Shown here: piece after piece, positions 1 to 7,832 of the stretch
Numbering within the stretch: the stretch's first letter is position 1
Layout of the letters: each line of letters starts with the position of its first letter
Source: an uncultured Mycoplasmatota bacterium
GTDB taxonomy: Bacteria; Bacillota_I; Bacilli_A; Izemoplasmatales; Izemoplasmataceae
Reading direction: 5' to 3'
NCBI GenBank assembly: GCA_913056275.1
Contig: CAJXLP010000002.1
Span: forward strand, 24,029-88,028
DNA: 64,000 nucleotides
Notes under the pieces: generated by a model
Database searches by the model: none
What the model was told of the DNA's origin: nothing
What the model saw: only the letters and a program-made list of their open reading frames with translations
Program-made: the position numbers and the translations under genes

Positions 1-923
1 ATTTTACCGTGTTTGAGACCGATTACTAAAGAAAGCACTTGATCGAGTTGACCGAGATGCCCATAGTCCTCTAAATAGACGGTCTGTTCAGGCGTTAAAT
101 GCAGCGCATCAAGGATGCCTTGATGGCCCGATCTTTTAATGTGTAAGATGTTGAGATAGTCAATATCAGCGCGCGTCATGTGCGAACCTGCGAGCGCTTT
201 GTCTAAACACGTGAACCAATTGTTCACGCTCACTTCGTTCAATCTCGATTTCATTTTATCGGCGTCAAATAAGCGCAAATGAAAATCATTTTGCGTGTTT
301 GGATCGATCGTTCCACCGCTTGGAACCCCCACGGTGTTTGCCAGACTGCCATCACTAATGATGTGCGTACTGAGCACTTCGTTTTGATCGTGTCCACGGC
401 GTAAAATCATCGCCGCTCCGCCGGTGGATAAATTAAACATGAATGACGTTTTTTGATCGGTAAAGTCAATCAAATCACCGTTCCTGTATCCGCCGGCAAT
501 GAGGACGGTTTTAATGGCAGGGTCAGCAATCATCATGTCTTTGGCAATCTTGATGGCAGACAATCCCGTAGAACAGCGGTTTTGCAGATCAATGCCCCAA
601 GCATTCACCGCCTTAATTTCATCTTGGATCACCATGGCGGTCGTCGTTAAAGGACGCTCTTTCCATTCTTCACCGATTGATAAGATGAGATCAATCTCTT
701 GAGCCGTAATATTCGCATCGTCCAATGCTTCGCGTGAAGCTTTCACAGCCATCGCTTGGGTGCCGTCTTCGGGGCCTGGCCGGTAGATTTGGTTAATGCC
801 AAGTTTCGCGCGGACATTCTCAGCGGTCCAGGCGCCTTCGGTCCGTTCGGCAATGGCTTCGGCCGATAAGGTGTTGTCTGGGAGATAAATCCCTAACCCC
901 ATGATGCCGACGGGTTCACTCAT
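1..923 (-). CDS. KAS III-like ketoacyl synthase (C-terminus cut off by window edge)
   Basis: A thiolase-fold condensing enzyme of the 3-oxoacyl-ACP synthase III family; 307 residues are visible and the C-terminus lies outside the window. The nucleophile is Cys117 (NRCSTG), followed by a typical core (TVLIAGG). His261 sits in LNILHIKRSG, where FabH has its catalytic His. The FabH Asn position reads YGHLGQLDQ, so His289 replaces Asn. The start ATG overlaps the stop of the reductase gene (ATGA), and a GGAGG site lies in the end of that gene. It is the last visible gene of the thiolase-SDR-synthase operon. It differs from classical FabH and from MvaS-type HMG-CoA synthase. Substrate unknown; an acyl-CoA condensing or HMG-CoA-synthase-like role is possible. 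Confidence 0.75.
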   Translation of the reverse strand, partial: MSEPVGIMGLGIYLPDNTLSAEAIAERTEGAWTAENVRAKLGINQIYRPGPEDGTQAMAVKASREALDDANITAQEIDLILSIGEEWKERPLTTTAMVIQDEIKAVNAWGIDLQNRCSTGLSAIKIAKDMMIADPAIKTVLIAGGYRNGDLIDFTDQKTSFMFNLSTGGAAMILRRGHDQNEVLSTHIISDGSLANTVGVPSGGTIDPNTQNDFHLRLFDADKMKSRLNEVSVNNWFTCLDKALAGSHMTRADIDYLNILHIKRSGHQGILDALHLTPEQTVYLEDYGHLGQLDQVLSLVIGLKHGK

Positions 924-1633
924 AAGCGCATGCCTCCGTTTGCTTCAATGACTTGACCAGTAATGTATGAACTATCATCCGACGCTAAAAACAACGCGAC
1001 TTGGGCGATTTCATCCGGTTCACCGAGGCGTTTAAGCATCGTCATACCCGCAAATTTATCGAGCAGGTCTTGGGGCACGGTTTTTAAAATATCCGTCAAA
1101 ATATAGCCGGGCGCAATGGCGTTCACGCGAACGGCTTCCCCTTTACGGGCAAATTCTTTGGCCCAGGTTTTGGTGAGACCAATGACGCCCGCTTTGGTCG
1201 CCGCATAATTGGCTTGACCAATGTTGCCATACACTCCAACCACGCTGGAAATATTAATGATCGAGCCGGATTTGTTTTGATTCATATGGGGGCCGATTAA
1301 GCGGGTTAAGTTAAAGACCCCTTTTAAGTTGACATCGATGACTAAGTTCCACTGGTCATCGGTCATTTTTTTGGTCATCGCATCGCGCGTGATGCCGGCG
1401 TTATTGACTAAAATATCAATCTGACCGTAGTCTTTAATAATGGCGTCAAAGAACGCTTGGACATCATCGGTAGATGTGACATTCAAGACGCGACAATCAA
1501 TCGCATCATGGGTGGTTTCTTGCATGTCCACGCCAATCACTTTAGCGCCTTCTTTGATAAATGTTTCAGCCATCGCTAAGCCTAAGCCTTGTGCAGCGCC
1601 GGTAATGACAGCGACTTTATTTTGGAGTCTCAT
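920..1633 (-). CDS. SDR-family 3-oxoacyl-(ACP/CoA) reductase, FabG/PhaB-like
   Basis: NAD(P)H-dependent short-chain dehydrogenase of 237 residues, the usual FabG length. The nucleotide-binding motif TGAAQGLG is at 11-18, NNAG at 77-80, and the catalytic Ser/Tyr/Lys at about Ser130, Tyr143 and Lys147 (NYAATK). The C-terminal SSYITGQVIEANGG is typical of FabG. Lying between a thiolase and a KAS III-like synthase with 4-nt ATGA overlaps on both sides, it probably reduces the 3-keto product made by the thiolase, as PhaB does with acetoacetyl-CoA. ACP versus CoA specificity cannot be read from the sequence. Confidence 0.85.
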   Translation of the reverse strand: MRLQNKVAVITGAAQGLGLAMAETFIKEGAKVIGVDMQETTHDAIDCRVLNVTSTDDVQAFFDAIIKDYGQIDILVNNAGITRDAMTKKMTDDQWNLVIDVNLKGVFNLTRLIGPHMNQNKSGSIINISSVVGVYGNIGQANYAATKAGVIGLTKTWAKEFARKGEAVRVNAIAPGYILTDILKTVPQDLLDKFAGMTMLKRLGEPDEIAQVALFLASDDSSYITGQVIEANGGMRL

Positions 1634-2832
1634 CGCATCCTCACAATCGTGGCCGTGCCCATGCCGCCCCCAATGCAGAGCGAGGCTAGGCCAATCTTTT
1701 TATTTTGGTGTTTAAGGGCGTGTAATAAGGTCACCAGTATGCGGTTTCCACTCATCCCAACAGGATGCCCTAAGGCAATGGCGCCCCCGTTCACATTCGT
1801 TTTTTCACGCAGGGCGTCTATGGACGTATTATACGTGTCTGAGAGTTCTTTTAAGACGCCCAGTGATTGCGACGCAAACGCTTCGTTGAGTTCGATTAAT
1901 TCCATCTCCTCAAAGCTTAACTGACTCATCGCAAGGGCATTCGCAATGGCCGGCGTTGGACCTAATCCCATGACCGATGGGTCGACTCCCGCTTGCCCAG
2001 TAGCGACGATTTCAGCGAGCGGGGTGAGATTGTGCGCGTTCACATAATCTTCACTGGCCAGGACTAAGAAACTCGCCCCATCATTTAATCCGGAACTATT
2101 TCCGGCCGTCACAGAACCCTCTTTTTTAAAGGCGGGCCGTAACCGACTGAGAATTTCCCGGGATGTTGTGCGGTTCGGATATTCATCGTCTTTAAAGGTA
2201 ACTGTCTCTTTGCGAAGGGCCACTTCAATCGGCACGATTTCATCCTTAAAGGCGCCTGAATCAACAGCCTGAATGGCCCGTTTTTGGGAGTCCCAGGCAA
2301 ACTCATCTTGCGCCTCACGGCTGATTTCATAGCGGTCTGCAATGTTTTCGGCAGTGATGCCCATATGGTAGTGATGGAAGGCATCGGTAAGCGCGTCATC
2401 GATCATGTGATCTTCCATTTTTGGGGCCCCCATCTTTTTACCCTTACGCGTGTCTTTGAGTAAATATGGTGCAGTGGACATGGATTCAACGCCACCCGCA
2501 ATGACTAAATCATGCAGTCCCAGGGCGATGTTTGAAAAGGCATTCATGACTGATTTCATGCCGGATCCACAGACCATATTGACCGCATGGGCTGGAACGT
2601 GAGTGGGAATCCCCGCATCCACCGAAATTTGCCGGGCTAAATTCATGCCGAGGCCAGCCGGCAAGACATTTCCGATGATTAACTCATTAATGTCGGCAGG
2701 GTTTAATTGATTTTTCTCGATTAAATGGTTGACGACTGTCGCCCCATAAACGCGTGGGTGGACATTGGAAAGTGTGCCAAGAAACGACCCGATGGCCGTC
2801 CGTTTGGCATCGATGATCATGACTTTTTGCAT
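1630..2832 (-). CDS. Thiolase (acetyl-CoA C-acetyltransferase family)
   Basis: Thiolase of 400 residues. The acyl-accepting Cys88 is in NMVCGSGMKS, the catalytic His356 in GHPVGMSGNR and the proton-transfer Cys386 in CIGGGMGTA. It condenses two acetyl-CoA to acetoacetyl-CoA or cleaves 3-ketoacyl-CoA. I chose the ATG at 2832, preceded by GTGAGG at suitable spacing; an in-frame ATG six codons earlier has no ribosome site. First gene of the operon and divergent from the TetR gene, whose binding sites probably also cover this promoter. Acetoacetyl-CoA is also the first mevalonate intermediate, and the lower mevalonate genes lie at 37-41 kb. Confidence 0.9.
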   Translation of the reverse strand: MQKVMIIDAKRTAIGSFLGTLSNVHPRVYGATVVNHLIEKNQLNPADINELIIGNVLPAGLGMNLARQISVDAGIPTHVPAHAVNMVCGSGMKSVMNAFSNIALGLHDLVIAGGVESMSTAPYLLKDTRKGKKMGAPKMEDHMIDDALTDAFHHYHMGITAENIADRYEISREAQDEFAWDSQKRAIQAVDSGAFKDEIVPIEVALRKETVTFKDDEYPNRTTSREILSRLRPAFKKEGSVTAGNSSGLNDGASFLVLASEDYVNAHNLTPLAEIVATGQAGVDPSVMGLGPTPAIANALAMSQLSFEEMELIELNEAFASQSLGVLKELSDTYNTSIDALREKTNVNGGAIALGHPVGMSGNRILVTLLHALKHQNKKIGLASLCIGGGMGTATIVRMR

Positions 2833-2913
2833 GGAGTGCCTCACTTTCATGATGGGGTTTGTGATTTTGATAGTTGCCGTTTATACTACGGATAAGCCAT
2901 TCACTCATGCGTC

Positions 2914-2961
2914 ATTCATACCTGAATAGTCGTTCATAAAGTGAATGTATATTCATATAAT
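2914..2961 (+). promoter_or_regulatory. tetR promoter with overlapping palindromic operator candidates
   Basis: A -35 TTCATA (2933-2938), a 17-nt spacer and a -10 TATAAT (2956-2961) precede the TetR gene. The inverted repeat TGAAT-GTAT-ATTCA (2942-2955) fills the spacer. Two further repeats, ATTCA-TACC-TGAAT (2914-2927) and TGAA-TAGTCG-TTCA (2923-2936), lie just upstream. Half-sites resemble the TGAATGA/TCATTCA element bound by B. subtilis FadR, a TetR-family regulator. I infer that the neighbouring TetR protein represses both itself and the divergent thiolase operon here. Confidence 0.55.
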
Positions 2962-3000
2962 AATGGCAAACGCTTACACTGTCAATAGAAAGAGGCCCGG

Positions 3001-3606
3001 ATGCTTGAAAAAATCAAACTACCCACGACACGTAACGGGAAAGCCACGTTTCATTTACTCTTACGCGCGGCGGAGCTCTTATTTTTAGAAAATGGCTATC
3101 ATAAAACCACCGTCGCTGATATCACCCAAAAGGCCGGGGTAGCGGCAGGCACGTTTTACGTCTACTTCCCGAGTAAGATTTCTTTGTATCAACATTTACT
3201 AACGGATATCTCACATTCCATCCGTAAAGAGATCGCGGAGAAAATTAAAGATAAAGACTCGCGCCGGGATAAAGAAAAAGAAGGCATCAAGGCCTTCTTA
3301 GAATACGCGGTGAAAAACCCGCACATGTATAACATTATCTGGGAATCGTTTTACATCGACCGAGCGCTTTTTAGAGATTATTACGAATCGTTTTCTAGAC
3401 GCTACGTCAGAGGATTAGAAAGTGCTTTGAAGACCGCTGAGATTGCCGATGTGGATTTAGAGGTTGTCTCTTACATCTTGATGGGGGTGACTAACTTTGT
3501 GGGCCTCAAACTCATCTTAGATTTAGGCGATACCCCCAAAACCATCGAATCCGTCGTTGATACGATCATGCACGTCCTTGATCACGGATTATTTTCCAAA
3601 AAATAA
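3001..3606 (+). CDS. TetR/AcrR-family transcriptional regulator
   Basis: A 201-residue one-component regulator. The N-terminal helix-turn-helix spans roughly residues 33-60 (TVADITQKAGVAAGTFYVYF), a classic TetR recognition helix, and is followed by an all-helical ligand domain. The start ATG follows AAAGAGG. It faces the thiolase-SDR-synthase operon across a 168-nt gap holding several TGAAT/ATTCA palindromes, so a local repressor responding to an acyl-CoA is the simplest reading. The ligand itself is an inference. Confidence 0.85.
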   Translation: MLEKIKLPTTRNGKATFHLLLRAAELLFLENGYHKTTVADITQKAGVAAGTFYVYFPSKISLYQHLLTDISHSIRKEIAEKIKDKDSRRDKEKEGIKAFLEYAVKNPHMYNIIWESFYIDRALFRDYYESFSRRYVRGLESALKTAEIADVDLEVVSYILMGVTNFVGLKLILDLGDTPKTIESVVDTIMHVLDHGLFSKK

Positions 3607-3630
3607 CAGCGCCTTAGGCGCTGTTTTTTA
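3606..3630. terminator. Bidirectional terminator between tetR and MATE gene
   Basis: Stem ACAGCGCC/GGCGCTGT with loop TTA, then a T run on the plus strand and TATTTTTT on the minus strand. The three-base loop is the reverse complement of the MATE stop codon TAA. Confidence 0.85.
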
Positions 3631-5032
3631 GTGGTTCTAAGCGGGCATTACGAGCCGTCTTTTTAAGTTTTTCTACGCGTGGTTCGAAGCTAATTTTTTG
3701 ATAGAACAAGGCGCCAATAAAAGCCATCGTTAAGTTACTAATGAGAATCGCATACCAAATCCCACTCGGGCCAAGTTCTGTGAACTCACGGAATATGAGA
3801 ATCACGGGAATCCGTAACGCCCACAACCGAATCACGGCGAGTAAGAATGAATAGCGCGTATAGCCCGTGCCGTTAAAGGTCCCGATAAACGTTTGATAGA
3901 CCCCCATTAAGGGAAGCGCTGCGAGAATGTAAAACAAGTATTCGACGGACAATGCTTTAGCGACCGGGTCGTCTTGAATAAACAAGCCCACGATATAAGG
4001 GCGCAAGGGCATCATAATCATCGCGCCGACAAAGAGAATGCTCGTCGTTAAGATGAGTGCTTTTTTAAAGACTTCGCGGGCCCGCTCTTTTTGCAAGGCC
4101 CCGATGTTTTGACCGACAAAGGCACTAATCACACTGCCCATCGCCATGACGGGGAGTAAAACCAATGTGGTAATCCGGTTGCCGATCCCAAAGGCCGCGA
4201 CAGTCGCCACCCCATAGGCAAATATGATGGAGTTGATCACGCCAAATCCCACGGCGGTCAATGACTGACCAAACGATGCGGGAATGGCAATTTTGACGAT
4301 CATGCGCATGACTTTGAAATCTGGTTTTAAGGCCCGCAGTTTTAAGCGAATCCCGGTTTTTGCGAAGAACAGCCGATGGATGGCAAACGGTAGCATGATG
4401 TAGTTGCCAAGGACCGTGGCGTAGGCTGCGCCTGGGACACCAAGCCCTAAGACTTGCACAAAGATCGGTGAAAAGATGCTGTTTAAAATGAGCGCCGCCC
4501 CGCCAATATACACCGGAGATAAGGTATCACCGGATGATTGACGAACGGCTAACAAGGCAAAGAATGTAAAGACATAGGGGAGTTCAAAGGCGCGAATTTG
4601 AATGTAAGCGACGGTATTTTCAAACACATACCCGGTCGCGCCCATGGCCCCGACAATTACGGGGGCTAAGACATATGCCATCGTCGTAAAAATGGCAGCG
4701 GCAATGAGTGCCACCCAGACGAGTTGACCGGCATAATGCAAGGCGTCCTCATACTTTTTGGCCCCGATGAATTGACTAATTAAGGCCACCCCAGCAACGC
4801 TTAACCCAAGGGCTAAGGCGATAAAGACAAACATGATGGGAAACGAGAGCTGAATGGCGCTTACGCTCTCTGTGGAAAAGCCTTCGATGCGGGAGACGAA
4901 AAACATGTCCACGATGTCATGTAAAGTTCTTAGTAAGTTGTTTAGCATTAAAGGTAAAGAGAGGATTAGCAGACCTTTAAAGATGTTTTTGTCTTGTAAA
5001 ATGAGGAAGCTTTTTTTCGCATCTGTGGACAT
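3614..5032 (-). CDS. MATE-family multidrug/cation antiporter
   Basis: A 472-residue integral membrane protein with about 12 predicted helices in two homologous halves, matching the Na+- or H+-driven MATE exporters. Recognisable stretches are LSLPLMLNNLLRTLHDIVDM near the N-terminus and AFVGQNIGALQKERARE at the start of the second half. AAGGTG precedes the ATG. It converges on the TetR gene and shares its terminator; no partner gene is adjacent. Substrate cannot be predicted. Confidence 0.85.
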   Translation of the reverse strand: MSTDAKKSFLILQDKNIFKGLLILSLPLMLNNLLRTLHDIVDMFFVSRIEGFSTESVSAIQLSFPIMFVFIALALGLSVAGVALISQFIGAKKYEDALHYAGQLVWVALIAAAIFTTMAYVLAPVIVGAMGATGYVFENTVAYIQIRAFELPYVFTFFALLAVRQSSGDTLSPVYIGGAALILNSIFSPIFVQVLGLGVPGAAYATVLGNYIMLPFAIHRLFFAKTGIRLKLRALKPDFKVMRMIVKIAIPASFGQSLTAVGFGVINSIIFAYGVATVAAFGIGNRITTLVLLPVMAMGSVISAFVGQNIGALQKERAREVFKKALILTTSILFVGAMIMMPLRPYIVGLFIQDDPVAKALSVEYLFYILAALPLMGVYQTFIGTFNGTGYTRYSFLLAVIRLWALRIPVILIFREFTELGPSGIWYAILISNLTMAFIGALFYQKISFEPRVEKLKKTARNARLEPLKNSA

Positions 5033-5061
5033 AATTTTTTCACCTTTTTACAGTCTAACAT

Positions 5062-5100
5062 AAAAAAGACACAAAATGTGACAGATTGACACATTTTGTG
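5062..5100 (-). terminator. Terminator of the RlmL-like methyltransferase operon
   Basis: Immediately after the TAA at 5101-5103, the minus strand reads CACAAAATGTG, a 9-nt loop, CACATTTTGTG, then TCTTTTTTA. Confidence 0.85.
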
Positions 5101-6213
5101 TTAGTCCTTGAAAAATTGGTAGAAACGCGCCTTGATGGGGCCGTTGAATAAGACCCGTGTCTTGGTGGGAGTAAGCCCCAGTTTTTGCTCCGTCCCAGAG
5201 ACACTTGAGATGAGGTAACGGTCCACCTGATCGAGCCGTTTGAAGGTGCGTCCGATGGCTTTATAAAGCGCATCGATTTCTCGCGCGTTCATTAAGCGTT
5301 CATCGTAGGGTGGGTTGGTAATGAGGGCGCTCGGTTGATTGGTAAACTTATGCATTTCAAAGCGGGCTTCAATAAAGTCAATGTCTTCATCCACCCCCGC
5401 GCGCTCCGCGTTGGCTTTGGCCTTGATGAGCACTTTAGGGTCATAGTCAAGCGCGGTAATCGCCACGTCTTTATCTAGATTAATCGCTTGATAGGCGGCT
5501 TTTTTCACGGCCTTAAACGCGTCATTCGAAAACGGGATTAAATCTTCAAAGGCAAAGGTTCGTGCTAACCCTGGGGGAATATTGCGCGCAATCATCGCCG
5601 CTTCAATGGCAATCGTTCCCGACCCACAAAAGGGATCGATCAAGGGGCGCTTCCCCGTGTATCTGGCGAGTAAACACAGTCCTGCTGCAAGTGTTTCTTT
5701 GAGCGGGGCAGCCCCAGCGTCTAGCCGATACCCTCGCCGGTGCAACGCCTCACCCGATGTATCGAGTTCTAACCGAAAGACATCGTCGCTGACAGATGCC
5801 CGGAAGGTATATGTGGGGCCATTTTCTGGAAAATCGTAACGTTTTGTGCTGGCTTTTAATGACTCAATGAGCGCTTTTTTGGTGAGTGATTGAATCGAAC
5901 GCTCACTCATTAACGTCGATTTTTTGGCTTTGGCGTTGATGATAAAAACACCACTCGGATCAATCCATTCAGCAAACGGTAGTGCTTTCACCGTATCGAA
6001 TAAATCATCAAATGTAGTAAGCGGCGTTTCTTCTAAGAGGATGTAAATGTGTTCAGCCGTTCTTAGATAGAGATTGGCACGCATGATGGCTTCAGCGGTT
6101 GCGTCAAAATAGACTCGGCCATCCATGGCTTTTTCAGGATGTAATCCAAGCCATTCAAGTTCTTTTTTTAACACACCTTCTAAACCGAAGGCCGCACTCG
6201 CCGTACACTTCAC
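5101..6213 (-). CDS. Class I SAM-dependent RNA methyltransferase, RlmL/YpsC type
   Basis: A 370-residue methyltransferase with an N-terminal ferredoxin-like/THUMP region (about 1-155) and a Rossmann catalytic domain. The SAM motif DPFCGSGT is at 193-200 and the base-methylating NPPY motif at 300-303. The family acts on guanine N2 of 23S rRNA, as the N-terminal half of E. coli RlmL does. Its ATG overlaps the stop of the upstream membrane-protein gene, so it is translationally coupled. Specificity is by family analogy. Confidence 0.85.
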   Translation of the reverse strand: MKCTASAAFGLEGVLKKELEWLGLHPEKAMDGRVYFDATAEAIMRANLYLRTAEHIYILLEETPLTTFDDLFDTVKALPFAEWIDPSGVFIINAKAKKSTLMSERSIQSLTKKALIESLKASTKRYDFPENGPTYTFRASVSDDVFRLELDTSGEALHRRGYRLDAGAAPLKETLAAGLCLLARYTGKRPLIDPFCGSGTIAIEAAMIARNIPPGLARTFAFEDLIPFSNDAFKAVKKAAYQAINLDKDVAITALDYDPKVLIKAKANAERAGVDEDIDFIEARFEMHKFTNQPSALITNPPYDERLMNAREIDALYKAIGRTFKRLDQVDRYLISSVSGTEQKLGLTPTKTRVLFNGPIKARFYQFFKD

Positions 6214-6758
6214 TTAAGATCGCCAAATAACATCTGAATATAAAAGGCGGGGACAAAAAAGAGTTGAATAATCCCTTTGTTGAGTTTAGGTAAGGCGAGG
6301 TAAAAGATGAACAAGACAAAGAAATCAACCGTCATCACGTGCACAAACGTATCGGTTTGAAAGGATTCTAAATACGTAGTGAGTGAGCCAAATCCGAGGC
6401 CATACGCCATCACCGCAATGGTGATGAGCAAGCCAGCAATGATGACCCTGCGGGTCACTTTTGGGGTTTTTTCTTCGGGGGGGAAGACAAAAATACCGCC
6501 GGTCGCAAACCCACCGAACACAAAGCTTCCGAGTAAAAACACGTAGTGATACCACTTGAGCTGGTAATAACTTTGAAAAAACACAAAAAAGGCAAGGGGA
6601 ATCATGCCGAGTAAATTAAACACCATAAAGGCAAACGGATCGGCATTTCCAGCAAATAAGTCCGCTAAAAATGTGCTGCCGGGATTGATGAAAATGGAAT
6701 AATACCCCCCATAGATGAGCAAGCCAATCCATGCGATAATCGCGATAATTCGTGTCAT
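6210..6758 (-). CDS. Hypothetical membrane protein, about 5 helices
   Basis: I do not recognise this 182-residue protein. It has about five hydrophobic segments: near 4-20, 42-60, 72-92, 105-125 and 140-160. A short basic cytoplasmic loop (EEKTPKVTRR) follows the third. It is the middle gene of a coupled operon, overlapping the SDR stop and the methyltransferase start by 4 nt each, with GGAGA before its ATG. No catalytic motif is visible. Confidence 0.7.
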   Translation of the reverse strand: MTRIIAIIAWIGLLIYGGYYSIFINPGSTFLADLFAGNADPFAFMVFNLLGMIPLAFFVFFQSYYQLKWYHYVFLLGSFVFGGFATGGIFVFPPEEKTPKVTRRVIIAGLLITIAVMAYGLGFGSLTTYLESFQTDTFVHVMTVDFFVLFIFYLALPKLNKGIIQLFFVPAFYIQMLFGDLK

Positions 6759-7585
6759 TCAGTCTCTCCAAAGGTTTTGATTTTTAAAGCGTCTAAGGCG
6801 TGGGTCATCAAGGTTTCTTGGATGCGTTCATCTTCAACTTCGGGCAAATGATGATTGGGTCTTTCGTAGGCGTAGTAGACGTATTCAGCCGGCCGTTCAT
6901 TGATCAACTTTAAGTACGTTGGGACGGGACCTTCCGGGGGTTGGCCGGTGGCTGAAAACAGTTTCCACATCTTATCGACGAACCAGGAGGCATTTTTCGC
7001 CCCCAGATCGGTTTTTACGAGGCCTGGGTGAACGGCGTAAAACCGGGTGGGCTGTTTGCCATACACACGGTCTAAATAGTAAGAAAAAATTAAGTTGTAC
7101 AGTTTCGTTTCTTGGTAGCGCTTAAAAATCTTATAGCGCGTTTCATCGCGCAGTGCTTTTTCCTTGAAATGCGTGCGGCGGTGCGCGTCCGATGAGGTGG
7201 TAATGACCATGCCGTTATTGGCCTTTAACCCTTTAAAAAACCGGTGGGTCAAATAGACCACAGCGAGATGATTCACTTGCAGCTGCATTTCAAAGCCATC
7301 TTCCGTCATCTGCTTGTCGGCGCTTGTAGCCCCGGCATTATTGATTAAGATGTCGGTGGTTGTGAGAACGTTGGAATGCGTAGATAAGGCCGCGTCAATC
7401 GACTTAAACGAGGCTAAGTTCATCGTCACAGGATGAAAGCGTGTGGAGCCTGCTGCGTCACTTAAGGCCTTGAGTTTTTCAGCGCTGCGCCCCGTGCCAT
7501 AGACCGTATGGCCGTCTTTGATGAGTCTTAAACAAAGCGCTTTACCAATGCCGGATGTGGCACCTGTTAAAAAGATTGTGGCCAT
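6755..7585 (-). CDS. Short-chain dehydrogenase/reductase, retinol-dehydrogenase-like
   Basis: A 276-residue SDR with TGATSGIG at 7-14, NNAG in ILINNAGAT, a Ser in VITTSSDAH and a YQETK segment supplying the Tyr-x3-Lys pair. The pattern and the HPGLVKTDLG motif resemble WW-oxidoreductase or retinol-dehydrogenase-like SDRs rather than FabG. I chose the ATG at 7585, which follows GGAG; an in-frame TTG five codons upstream has no ribosome site. First gene of the operon with the membrane protein and the methyltransferase. Substrate unknown. Confidence 0.8.
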   Translation of the reverse strand: MATIFLTGATSGIGKALCLRLIKDGHTVYGTGRSAEKLKALSDAAGSTRFHPVTMNLASFKSIDAALSTHSNVLTTTDILINNAGATSADKQMTEDGFEMQLQVNHLAVVYLTHRFFKGLKANNGMVITTSSDAHRRTHFKEKALRDETRYKIFKRYQETKLYNLIFSYYLDRVYGKQPTRFYAVHPGLVKTDLGAKNASWFVDKMWKLFSATGQPPEGPVPTYLKLINERPAEYVYYAYERPNHHLPEVEDERIQETLMTHALDALKIKTFGETE

Positions 7586-7624
7586 AAAAAAACACTCCAA
7601 TCATTTGAAGTGTGGGGAATGATA

Positions 7625-7701
7625 TGGTGCCGCTTGCTGGATTCGAACCAGCAACCTTTTCCTTACCATGGAACTGCTCTACCGGTTGGAGCTAAAGCGG
7701 C
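7625..7701 (-). tRNA. tRNA-Thr (anticodon GGT)
   Basis: Full cloverleaf read on the minus strand. Acceptor GCCGCTT pairs with AAGCGGC. The D-arm is GCTC/GAGC, the anticodon loop ATGGTAA gives GGT, and the T-arm is GCTGG-TTCGAAT-CCAGC. CCA is encoded. A weak TAAAAT -10 lies at 7715-7720. No terminator follows, so it may be read through into the SDR operon. Confidence 0.93.
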
Positions 7702-7832
7702 CAAAAGCTCTATCATTTTACCACACGATTTTTCGTTTGAACATAAAAATTTGCGTCCGCTGTTAGTTTATCATAGGTTAAGCGGTTTAACGCAGCCTGA
7801 CGTGCTACAATATAACGTTAAGGAGCGCTTTT

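Noticed and set aside
1..923. Standard FabH or MvaS
   Set aside because: The FabH GN motif is replaced by GH and the region around Cys117 differs from MvaS; kept at family level only.
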